The position numbers and the translations under genes were made by a program. The notes beneath the pieces were generated by a model, which had not been told where the DNA came from, did no database searches, and saw only the letters and a list, made by a program, of their open reading frames with translations. 64,000 nucleotides of DNA, from contig JAJFBJ010000007.1 of NCBI GenBank assembly GCA_020697375.1, forward strand, positions 1 to 64,000, given 5' to 3'. Numbering within the stretch: the first letter of the stretch is position 1; every line of letters begins with the position of its first letter. Below, piece by piece: positions 34,297-41,722 of the stretch. The stretch comes from Nitrospira sp. GTDB taxonomy: Bacteria; Nitrospirota; Nitrospiria; Nitrospirales; Nitrospiraceae.

Positions 34297-36066
34297 ATGG
34301 CCGAGTCAAAAGGAAGTTCAGGCCGGCTTCGGTCCTTCCGTGATTCCGTCAAACGCCTTACCAAGTCACTTTCTGCGGGAGATGAAGTCGTGACCCACAA
34401 GAACGACGAACATGCTCGCGAGGCTGAAAAGCTCCGTATCCAAATCCAATCTATGGAAGAGGAGATTCGGCGTCTTTATCAGTCACGGTACCAGCTTGAC
34501 CAGGTGACGAAGCAGAACGAAAAGCTCGTTGCGACCCTCCAAGAAGCCAAATCTCAAATCGAAGCATTGCGGGCAGAGGTCGAAAAGCTGACGGCTCCGC
34601 CCTCTACCTATGGGATTTTTGCCAGTCTGGATACCGATGGAACGGGGAATGTCTACGTATCCGGTCGCAAGATGAAGGTGAGCCTCCATCCCTCCATCAA
34701 AACCAAGGAACTGCGAAAAGGGCAGGAAGTCATTCTCAATGAAGCGCTGAATGTCATCGAAGCGCGCGGGTTCGACGTCCAGGGAGAAGTCGTCCGGCTG
34801 AAAGACGTGCTGGAGGGCAACCGGGCGCTGGTGACATTGCATTTCGATGAGGAGAAGGTTGCTGAACTCGGCGAACCGTTGCTCAGCGAACGGCTGAGTG
34901 TCGGAGACCATTTGCTGTACGATCCGCGTTCCGGTTGCGTCATCGAAAAACTGCCGAAGTCAGAAGCCGAGGAACTGGTGCTGGAGGAAGTCCCTGATGT
35001 TGACTATGAACATATCGGCGGGCTTCAGAAGGAAATCGAACAGGTCCGCGACGCCGTCGAATTGCCGTTTCTCTATCCGCATATATTCTCCGACTACAAA
35101 CTGAGTGCGCCGAAAGGGGTGTTGCTCTATGGGCCGCCCGGATGCGGAAAGACGTTGATCGCCAAGGCCGTGGCAAGTTCGATTGCCAAGAAACTGGGCC
35201 ACCTCAAGGACAAACAGCTGCGCAGTTATTTTCTCCACGTCAAGGGTCCGGAACTGCTGAACAAGTATGTGGGTGAATCGGAGCGCCAGGTGCGCGAAGT
35301 CTTCAAGAAGGCCAAAGAGCGGGCTGACGACGGCCACCCCGTCATTGTCTTTTTCGATGAAATGGATGCGCTTTTTCGCACGCGAGGCACAGGTATTTCG
35401 TCCGACATCGAATCCACCATTGTGCCGCAGTTCCTCTCGGAGATCGACGGTGTGGAACGGCTGACCAATGTCATCGTCATCGGCGCGAGCAACAGGCAGG
35501 ACTTGATCGATCCGGCGGTTCTGCGCGCAGGCCGGTTGGATGTAAAGGTCAAAGTCGGCCGGCCCGACGCCGCCGCAGCACGGGATATTTTTTCCAAATA
35601 TGTCACGGCCGACCTGCCGTTTTCGGAGGACGATCTGAAGCGACATGACGGAAATGCCCGCGCCTTGGTCGATTCTCTCATGAACATCACCGTCGATGCC
35701 ATGTATGCGACCTCGGACGAGAACAAGTTTATAGAGGTCACATATGCGAACGGCGAGAAGGAAGTGCTGTACTTCAAGGACTTCGCCAGCGGCGCCTTGA
35801 TCGAAGGTATCGTGTCGCGCGCAAAGAAATTCGCAGTGAAGCGGGCCATTGCGCAGGAGGGCGTCGGCCTCCGGGCCGAGGATCTCGTACGGGCAATTCG
35901 AGAAGAATTCAAAGAACATGAAGACCTGCCGAACACCACCAATCCCGACGATTGGGCGAAGGTCGCCGGCAAAAAGGGAGAGAAGATCGTCCACCTTCGG
36001 ACGATCAGCGGCGGGCCTGCGGAGGCTCGCCAAATTGAAACGGTCAATACCGGTCACTACCTGTAG
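34297..36066 (+). CDS. Proteasome-activating AAA ATPase ARC/Mpa
   Basis: The 589-residue product is the unfoldase of the Pup-proteasome system. Residues about 25-95 form a coiled coil (AREAEKLRIQIQSMEEEI) that in mycobacteria captures Pup; two OB domains follow (about 100-240), then the AAA module with LLYGPPGCGKTLIAKA (Walker A), VIVFFDEMDALF (Walker B) and VIVIGASNRQDLIDPAVLR. The protein ends in TGHYL, close to the GQYL end of mycobacterial Mpa that docks into the 20S core and opens its gate. The insertion ENKFIEVTYANGEKEVLYF after the ATPase is typical of ARC. It is the first gene of the proteasome cluster; dop starts 15 bases after it. Confidence 0.97.
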   Translation: MAESKGSSGRLRSFRDSVKRLTKSLSAGDEVVTHKNDEHAREAEKLRIQIQSMEEEIRRLYQSRYQLDQVTKQNEKLVATLQEAKSQIEALRAEVEKLTAPPSTYGIFASLDTDGTGNVYVSGRKMKVSLHPSIKTKELRKGQEVILNEALNVIEARGFDVQGEVVRLKDVLEGNRALVTLHFDEEKVAELGEPLLSERLSVGDHLLYDPRSGCVIEKLPKSEAEELVLEEVPDVDYEHIGGLQKEIEQVRDAVELPFLYPHIFSDYKLSAPKGVLLYGPPGCGKTLIAKAVASSIAKKLGHLKDKQLRSYFLHVKGPELLNKYVGESERQVREVFKKAKERADDGHPVIVFFDEMDALFRTRGTGISSDIESTIVPQFLSEIDGVERLTNVIVIGASNRQDLIDPAVLRAGRLDVKVKVGRPDAAAARDIFSKYVTADLPFSEDDLKRHDGNARALVDSLMNITVDAMYATSDENKFIEVTYANGEKEVLYFKDFASGALIEGIVSRAKKFAVKRAIAQEGVGLRAEDLVRAIREEFKEHEDLPNTTNPDDWAKVAGKKGEKIVHLRTISGGPAEARQIETVNTGHYL

Positions 36067-36081
36067 CGCGCTCGATACTCC

Positions 36082-37581
36082 ATGACAGAATCGCACTCGC
36101 ACAATATGTTCCGTGTCCTCGGCACGGAGACTGAATTCGGCATCGCCAGTCGCGATCCGAACGCGGCGGATCCGGTGGCCAATTCCATTCATCTGATCGG
36201 GCATTATCCGAATCTTCCGGCCCCGCAGGCGGTATGGGATTATGAAAACGAAAACCCCTTGCTGGATGCGCGCGGGTTTGAAGTGGACGGGGAGCGGGAA
36301 CGGCCGGGCCCGGACTACAACCGGCAGCTCAATAAAGTGTTGGGCAACGGCGGCCGGCTCTATGTCGATGGCGCACACCCTGAATATTCGACTCCGGAAT
36401 GTACCAACGCCAGAGAAGTAGTGGCATTCGAGCGTGTCGGGGAGCGCATCATTGCTCAGGCGTTGGAAGGCATTGCCAAGGCGCGCGGGCTGGAACAGTT
36501 CGTGTTATACAAAAACAATTCCGACGGCAAAGGGAACAGCTACGGGTACCATGAAAACTACCTCGTCTCGCGTGCGGTGCCCTTTGAACGGATCACGCAT
36601 GTCTTGACTCCCTTCTTCGTCACCAGGCTCATATATGCAGGGTCGGGCAAAGTGGGCGCGGAGAACCAGACCAGCCCCGTCGACTATCAGATTTCACAAC
36701 GAGCCGATTTTTTTGAAACCCTCGTCGACCTCAACACCATGGTCAGGCGGCCCATCATCAACACGCGCGATGAGCCCCATTCAGACCCCGGAAAATACCG
36801 CCGGCTCCATGTAATCGTCGGGGATGCCAACATGGCTGAATTGTCGACCTATCTCAAGGTCGGAGCCTTGTCGATCGTTCTGGACTTGCTCGAGGCCGGA
36901 GCGGATCTTCCCCGAATCAATCTCGCCGATCCCGTGAGCGCCATCAAGCAAGTATCCAGGGATACGCGGGTCAAGGAGTCCCTTAAATTGGCCGACGGGA
37001 CCGCCACGACCGCGATTGCGGTGCAGCGAGCGTATCTCAAGGCCGCTCAGGAATTTTATGCCTGCCACGAATTGAATCAAGTGACGAAGGATGTGCTGGT
37101 GCGATGGGAAGATGTCCTCGATCGATTGGAGCGTGACCCTCGGTTGTTGGTGCGCGAGCTGGACTGGGTGGCCAAACGGTACTTGATCGAATCGTATATG
37201 GATCGAAAATCTTGCGGCTGGGACGACTCTCGCGTTCGCCTGATGGATTTCCAATATCACGATGTCCGCCCAGACAGAGGTTTGTATTATACGTTGGAAC
37301 GCAGCCACATGATCGAACGGGTGGTCCTGGATCATGAAATCGCGCGGTCGGAGTTTACTCCGCCGGTTGGGACCAGGGCCTACTTCAGAGGCCAGTGCGT
37401 CAAGAAATACCCGAATGCCGTCTACGGGGCGAGTTGGACGTCGGTGTTGTTCGATATTGGGCAAAACAAGATCAAAAGAATCCCTCTTATGGAACCCCTA
37501 CGCGGAACCGAATCTCTGACCGGAGAGTTGTTGGCCCAGGCCGAGACGGCTGCCGCCTTGCTCGCAAAGCTTTCCACCTGA
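36082..37581 (+). CDS. dop: Depupylase/deamidase Dop
   Basis: The 499-residue product belongs to the Pup ligase/deamidase family related to glutamine synthetase. It starts with FRVLGTETEFGIASRD, carries the catalytic Asp region LYVDGAHPEYSTPECT, the nucleotide-binding YKNNSDGKGNSYGYHENYL and IINTRDEPHSDPGKYRRLHV. A stretch of about 40 residues between the first strand and DYENENPLLDARGF corresponds to the Dop loop that PafA lacks, so this copy is Dop and not the ligase. Dop removes Pup from proteins and, in actinobacteria, deamidates the last Gln of Pup. It lies 13 bases before prcB; in mycobacteria the pup gene sits at this place. Confidence 0.96.
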   Translation: MTESHSHNMFRVLGTETEFGIASRDPNAADPVANSIHLIGHYPNLPAPQAVWDYENENPLLDARGFEVDGERERPGPDYNRQLNKVLGNGGRLYVDGAHPEYSTPECTNAREVVAFERVGERIIAQALEGIAKARGLEQFVLYKNNSDGKGNSYGYHENYLVSRAVPFERITHVLTPFFVTRLIYAGSGKVGAENQTSPVDYQISQRADFFETLVDLNTMVRRPIINTRDEPHSDPGKYRRLHVIVGDANMAELSTYLKVGALSIVLDLLEAGADLPRINLADPVSAIKQVSRDTRVKESLKLADGTATTAIAVQRAYLKAAQEFYACHELNQVTKDVLVRWEDVLDRLERDPRLLVRELDWVAKRYLIESYMDRKSCGWDDSRVRLMDFQYHDVRPDRGLYYTLERSHMIERVVLDHEIARSEFTPPVGTRAYFRGQCVKKYPNAVYGASWTSVLFDIGQNKIKRIPLMEPLRGTESLTGELLAQAETAAALLAKLST

Positions 37582-37594
37582 TCGCGACGTTCAC

Positions 37595-38419
37595 ATGAAA
37601 CAGAGTTCGTTCCTCCCACATCACGAGGGGTCCAGTTTTTTTGACTTTCTCACTCGGCACCATCCTGAGTTGACGCCCTGCCTGAGCGATATCGGTGCAT
37701 CGCATGCTGCCCTGTCTCAGGACACAACGCGGCAAGGAGGCATTCTGATTCCGCATGGGACGACGGTTTTGGCGCTGAAATATCGTGAGGGAGCCATTAT
37801 TGCGGGCGATCGAAGAGCCACGGAGGGATTTCAGATCGCCGACAGGCGAATTGAAAAAGTATTTCGCATCGATGAGTTTTCCGCGATGGCGATCGCCGGA
37901 GCAGCAGGACCTTGCATTGAAATGGCCCGGCTCTTTCAGACGGAACTCGAACATTATGAGAAGCTGGAGGGTGTGCAGCTCTCCTGCGAAGGCAAGGCCA
38001 ATAAGCTGGGACAAATGGTGAAGGCGAATCTGCCGATGGTATTCCAGGGTCTAGTCGTCATGCCGCTGTATGTCGGGTACGATTCGAAGCGGAGGGAAGG
38101 GCGGATTTTTAAGTACGATATTACCGGGGGCCGCTACGAAGAGTCCGATCACCATTCCATCGGTTCCGGAGGCAAGGATGCCCGCAACACGATGCGAGAA
38201 CATTACCGTTCGGGACTTCCGGAAGAAGATGCGCTCCGAGTCGGACTCCTGGCATTGTACAACGCGGCGGACGAAGATGTCGGAACCGGGGGGCCTGATC
38301 TGGTCCGAGGCATTTATCCGACGGCGAAGATCGTCAGTCATGCGGGGATTACCGATGTGCCGGAGGAACGGGTGCGCGCCTTGTATGAAACCATGATTGC
38401 AGAGCGAAGGAGGTCTTAG
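37595..38419 (+). CDS. prcB: 20S proteasome beta subunit PrcB
   Basis: The 274-residue precursor has a propeptide of 55 residues (including SSFFDFLTRHHPELTP, very like the actinobacterial one) cut before Thr56 in the sequence PHGTTVLALKYREGAII. Thr56 becomes the N-terminal nucleophile; the supporting Asp and Lys are in AGDRRATEG and DRRIEKVF. LEHYEKLEGVQLSCEG and the GSGGKDARNTM stretch complete the Ntn-hydrolase fold. It forms the inner rings of the 20S core. It is followed by prcA after 3 bases. No separate pup gene fits between dop and this gene. Confidence 0.97.
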   Translation: MKQSSFLPHHEGSSFFDFLTRHHPELTPCLSDIGASHAALSQDTTRQGGILIPHGTTVLALKYREGAIIAGDRRATEGFQIADRRIEKVFRIDEFSAMAIAGAAGPCIEMARLFQTELEHYEKLEGVQLSCEGKANKLGQMVKANLPMVFQGLVVMPLYVGYDSKRREGRIFKYDITGGRYEESDHHSIGSGGKDARNTMREHYRSGLPEEDALRVGLLALYNAADEDVGTGGPDLVRGIYPTAKIVSHAGITDVPEERVRALYETMIAERRRS

Positions 38420-38422
38420 TCG

Positions 38423-39106
38423 ATGCCGTTGCCGTACTACGTCTCGCCTGAACAGATGATGCAGGACAAGGCGGAGTATGCCAAAAAGGGCATCGCCAAG
38501 GGGCGTTCGATCATCGCGCTGGAGTACATCGATGGCGTTCTATTGGCTGCGGATAATCCCAGTTCATCCTTGCACAAAGTCTCCGAAGTCTACGATCGCA
38601 TCGCGTTCGCCGGGGCCGGCAAGTACAGCGAGTTCGAACATCTCAGAAAGGCAGGCATTCGCCATGCCGATCTGACAGGCTACATGTACAGCCGGGAGGA
38701 TGTCAGCGCTCGTACATTGTCCAATGCCTATTCGCAGAGTTTGGGGACTGCCTTCAGTACGGATGTCAAACCGTTGGAAGTGGAAATCCTTGTGGTGCAG
38801 GTGGGCGGCAACGGCCAGGCCAATGAAATCTATCGCATTTCATTCGATGGAAGCATCGTCGATGAAAAAAGTTTTGCGGTCATCGGCGGCAGGTCCGAAT
38901 CCGTGCAACAATATTTGAAGGAACATGCGACGTCGCAACTTCCGACGCTCAAAGACGCTCTCTCGCGTTGTCTCGGCGCCTTGGAGCACGTCGCGAATCA
39001 AAAGATCCCCTCCGATAATCTTGAGGTGGCCTTGTTGGATAGGACCCGCCCCGGGCGCAAATTCAAACGATTGAGCAGCTCCGATCTCTCTCAGCTTTTC
39101 GCTTAG
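38423..39106 (+). CDS. prcA: 20S proteasome alpha subunit PrcA
   Basis: The 227-residue product begins MPLPYYVSPEQMMQDKAEYA with KKGIAKGRSIIALEY next, the alpha-subunit N-terminus that forms the entry gate. It has ADNPSSSLHKVSEVYDRIAF and NAYSQSLGTAFSTDVKPLEV and lacks the catalytic Thr, as expected for the outer ring. The C-terminus is DRTRPGRKFKRLSSSDLSQL. Start at 38423 follows AGGAGG closely. Its rings bind the TGHYL tail of ARC. Translationally coupled to prcB. Confidence 0.97.
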   Translation: MPLPYYVSPEQMMQDKAEYAKKGIAKGRSIIALEYIDGVLLAADNPSSSLHKVSEVYDRIAFAGAGKYSEFEHLRKAGIRHADLTGYMYSREDVSARTLSNAYSQSLGTAFSTDVKPLEVEILVVQVGGNGQANEIYRISFDGSIVDEKSFAVIGGRSESVQQYLKEHATSQLPTLKDALSRCLGALEHVANQKIPSDNLEVALLDRTRPGRKFKRLSSSDLSQLFA

Positions 39107-39204
39107 CCCTTCTTCCCGATCAACGAGCTTCATCCTCAGGGATCGACCGGAATCGAAAGAGCGCTTTCACTAATCTTCCTCCCGCGTCCGATCATGGGCG
39201 TCTG

Positions 39205-39233
39205 TTGAAGCCTCGTGCGTCACGGTGTATCCT
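39205..39233 (+). promoter_or_regulatory. Possible promoter ahead of pafA
   Basis: TTGAAG (39205-39210) and TATCCT (39228-39233) are 17 bases apart in the 157-bp gap between prcA and pafA. The match is moderate. If real, pafA has its own start of transcription with a leader of about 25 nt. Confidence 0.3.
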
Positions 39234-39263
39234 GATACAGACTTTTCGAGGGACTACACGCCT

Positions 39264-40640
39264 ATGCAACAACGTATCTTCGGCTTGGAGAACGAATATG
39301 GTTTGATCTTTTCCCCGAACGGGAAGATTTATCTCCCGATGGAAAAAGTGCTGGGCTATATCTTCGAGGGATTGATTCCCAACAGTTGGCCTTCCAATGC
39401 ATTTCTGGTCAACGGCGCGCGATTCTATCAGGATACCGGCTGCCATCCGGAATACTCCACACCGGAATGCGACAATATTCTGGATCTGGTCATCCATGAC
39501 AAGGCGGGCGAGCGTTTGTTGGAAGCCTGTTTGCCGGCCGCAGAAGAGCGGCTGCGTGAAGAAGGCCTATCGGGGGAAATCTACATTTTCAAGAACAACA
39601 CCGACTCGCTCGGCAATACGTACGGCTGCCATGAAAACTACCTCATGCGCCGGGACGTCGATTTTTGGAAGGTCACGGAACAACTCATCCCCTTTTTCGT
39701 GACGCGGCAAATCTATTCCGGCGCCGGCAAGGTGCTGAAGGTTTCCGGCAAGCCTCAATATTTCATTTCACAGCGAGCACAGCATATTCATGAAAAGACT
39801 TCGTCCTCGACGACATCGTCACGAAGCATCATCAATACCCGTGATGAGCCTCACGCAGATGCAGAGAAGTATCGGCGGTTGCATATCATCGTGGGTGATT
39901 CGAACATGTCGGAATACGCCACCTATCTGAAGGTCGGAACGGCGACATTGGTGCTGTCGATGATCGAGGCAGGGTTTACCGTGACCGGCATGGAACTTGA
40001 AGATCCCGTCAAGGCCATCCGTGAGATTTCCCGCGACCCCATGCTCAATAAGAAGGTCAAGCTGGATGACGGCCGGCAGATGACCGCCATTGAAATTCAA
40101 CGGGTCTACGTGAAGCGCGCGAAAGAGTTCCTGGCTGCACAGTCGCATGATCCGCTTTTGGATGATGTCCTGGCGAAGTGGGTATCGATACTCGACCGTC
40201 TCGAAGAGGATCCGATGCAATTGGTGCAGGAGATCGATTGGGTGATGAAGAAACATCTCATCCAGTCCTACACCGAAAAGAAAAACTGCGGCTGGGACGA
40301 CCCCAGGGTCTTTCTGCTGGATTTGCAATTTCATGACGTGAAACGAACCCGCGGGCTATATTATCTGATGGAGAATCGAGGAATGGCCGTTCGGATCGTT
40401 GAGGAGGAGGCGGTACAGCGCGCCATGTCGGTGCCGCCCCAAACCACCCGGGCCAAAGTCCGCGGCGATTTTATCCGGTTCGCCCGTGCGAAAAACCGGT
40501 CCTACACGGTGGACTGGACCTATCTGAAACTCAATGGGTATTGGGAAGAGACGATTCTCTGCATGGACCCGTTCAGCGCGGTGAACCGGCGGGTCGAAGA
40601 ATTGTTGTCGCAGGTTTCAGGCGCGCGATTTTATCGCTAA
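39264..40640 (+). CDS. pafA: Pup-protein ligase PafA
   Basis: The 458-residue product matches PafA almost along its length: MQQRIFGLENEYGLIFSPNG, FLVNGARFYQDTGCHPEYST, YIFKNNTDSLGNTYGCHENY, SGAGKVLKVSGKPQYFISQR, IINTRDEPHADAEKYRRLHI and the late TRAKVRGDFIRFA. It lacks the long loop after the first strand that marks Dop. PafA uses ATP to link the C-terminal Glu of Pup to lysines of target proteins. The ATG at 39264 fits the family; the frame is open to 39225. Its presence implies that a Pup substrate exists in the cell. Confidence 0.97.
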   Translation: MQQRIFGLENEYGLIFSPNGKIYLPMEKVLGYIFEGLIPNSWPSNAFLVNGARFYQDTGCHPEYSTPECDNILDLVIHDKAGERLLEACLPAAEERLREEGLSGEIYIFKNNTDSLGNTYGCHENYLMRRDVDFWKVTEQLIPFFVTRQIYSGAGKVLKVSGKPQYFISQRAQHIHEKTSSSTTSSRSIINTRDEPHADAEKYRRLHIIVGDSNMSEYATYLKVGTATLVLSMIEAGFTVTGMELEDPVKAIREISRDPMLNKKVKLDDGRQMTAIEIQRVYVKRAKEFLAAQSHDPLLDDVLAKWVSILDRLEEDPMQLVQEIDWVMKKHLIQSYTEKKNCGWDDPRVFLLDLQFHDVKRTRGLYYLMENRGMAVRIVEEEAVQRAMSVPPQTTRAKVRGDFIRFARAKNRSYTVDWTYLKLNGYWEETILCMDPFSAVNRRVEELLSQVSGARFYR

Positions 40641-40671
40641 AACGGAGGAAAGACCGAGTCGAGGCAAGACC

Positions 40672-41655
40672 ATGTCGCTGTTCAATCGACTCCTGATCAT
40701 TTCCGTGGTGCTGCTGACCAGCGTGTTCCCGGTCGAATTGTTCCCGAACCAGGCTCGCACGCCGCGAGGCTCCGACGGTCAATTCAATGGGAAGCAGGGA
40801 CAGATCATTCTTATTAAAGTCCCGGACCTCAGGGAGGCCACCAGCGTGAAAGGCCGGTTCCTGGGACGCACCGTGACGATGTTCCCGGATCCCTCCGCCG
40901 GCGAAACCGGGTATGTCGGGCTTCTGGGCATCGACATGCAGGATGAGCCAGGTTCCCACGAGTTGACGATCGATGCGCAATTGGGCGAGGAGATGAGACA
41001 CTTCACGTACCACGTGCTCGTCGGGAAAACCAAATTCGCCGTGGAGCATCTCACCTTGCCTAAAGACAAGGTCGATCTCGATGCCAAAGCCGCCACCCGC
41101 TGGAAGGCCGAGCAAGAGCTGATTCGTACAGCGCTGGCCGAAGAGTCCGGCATGCGTTTATGGCAGGCTGGATTCATCGAACCGGTCCGTGGAAAACGAA
41201 CCGGGATTTTCGGGAGTGTCCGGATTATGAATGGCCAAGCCAGAAACCCACACAATGGAGAAGACATCGGCGCCCCGCTCGGAACCGACGTGCTGGCCAG
41301 CAACGACGGGGTAGTTCGCCTCACCGTGGACCATATCTTCTCCGGCAGAGGCATCTATCTGGACCATGGGCTCGGACTCTATTCGATGTATTTTCATCTC
41401 TCCGATGTGCTGGTTAAGGAGGGCGATCTGATCAAGGCCGGCCAGATCATCGGGAAGGTCGGCGCCACCGGTCGCGCCACCGGTCCGCACCTCCATTGGG
41501 GGATGAAGGTCAACGGCGCTCGCGTGAACCCTTACGCATTGCTCGACTTACCGTTTCCACAGAATCCCGCCGCTTCCAGACCGGAGTTAACCGCGCCGGT
41601 TCCCTCCGCTCAGACAGAAGCCACCTCCACCGCAGTCGGCAGCGATACAAGGTAA
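40672..41655 (+). CDS. M23-family peptidase, exported
   Basis: The 327-residue product has a signal peptide (MSLFNRLLIISVVLLTSVFP), an N-terminal beta domain (about 40-140) and a LytM/M23 catalytic domain with intact ligands: NPHNGEDIGAPLGTDV (His and Asp) and GPHLHWGMKVNG (the HxH pair). It should cut peptide bridges of peptidoglycan, unlike the degenerate EnvC-like protein at 29184. A Pro/Ser/Thr-rich tail ends the protein. It starts 31 bases after pafA, but nothing in its sequence connects it with pupylation. Convergent with the hybrid kinase gene. Confidence 0.9.
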   Translation: MSLFNRLLIISVVLLTSVFPVELFPNQARTPRGSDGQFNGKQGQIILIKVPDLREATSVKGRFLGRTVTMFPDPSAGETGYVGLLGIDMQDEPGSHELTIDAQLGEEMRHFTYHVLVGKTKFAVEHLTLPKDKVDLDAKAATRWKAEQELIRTALAEESGMRLWQAGFIEPVRGKRTGIFGSVRIMNGQARNPHNGEDIGAPLGTDVLASNDGVVRLTVDHIFSGRGIYLDHGLGLYSMYFHLSDVLVKEGDLIKAGQIIGKVGATGRATGPHLHWGMKVNGARVNPYALLDLPFPQNPAASRPELTAPVPSAQTEATSTAVGSDTR

Positions 41656-41722
41656 GAGGCGTCGGACAGCGCGGACGGTTGTGCGGCGCCGCCGATCGCG
41701 CTAAGCGTTTGCCGAATGTTGC

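Noticed and set aside
34960..36378. A 472-codon minus-strand frame across the ARC and dop junction
   Set aside because: It is antisense to two certain genes and shows no family motif.
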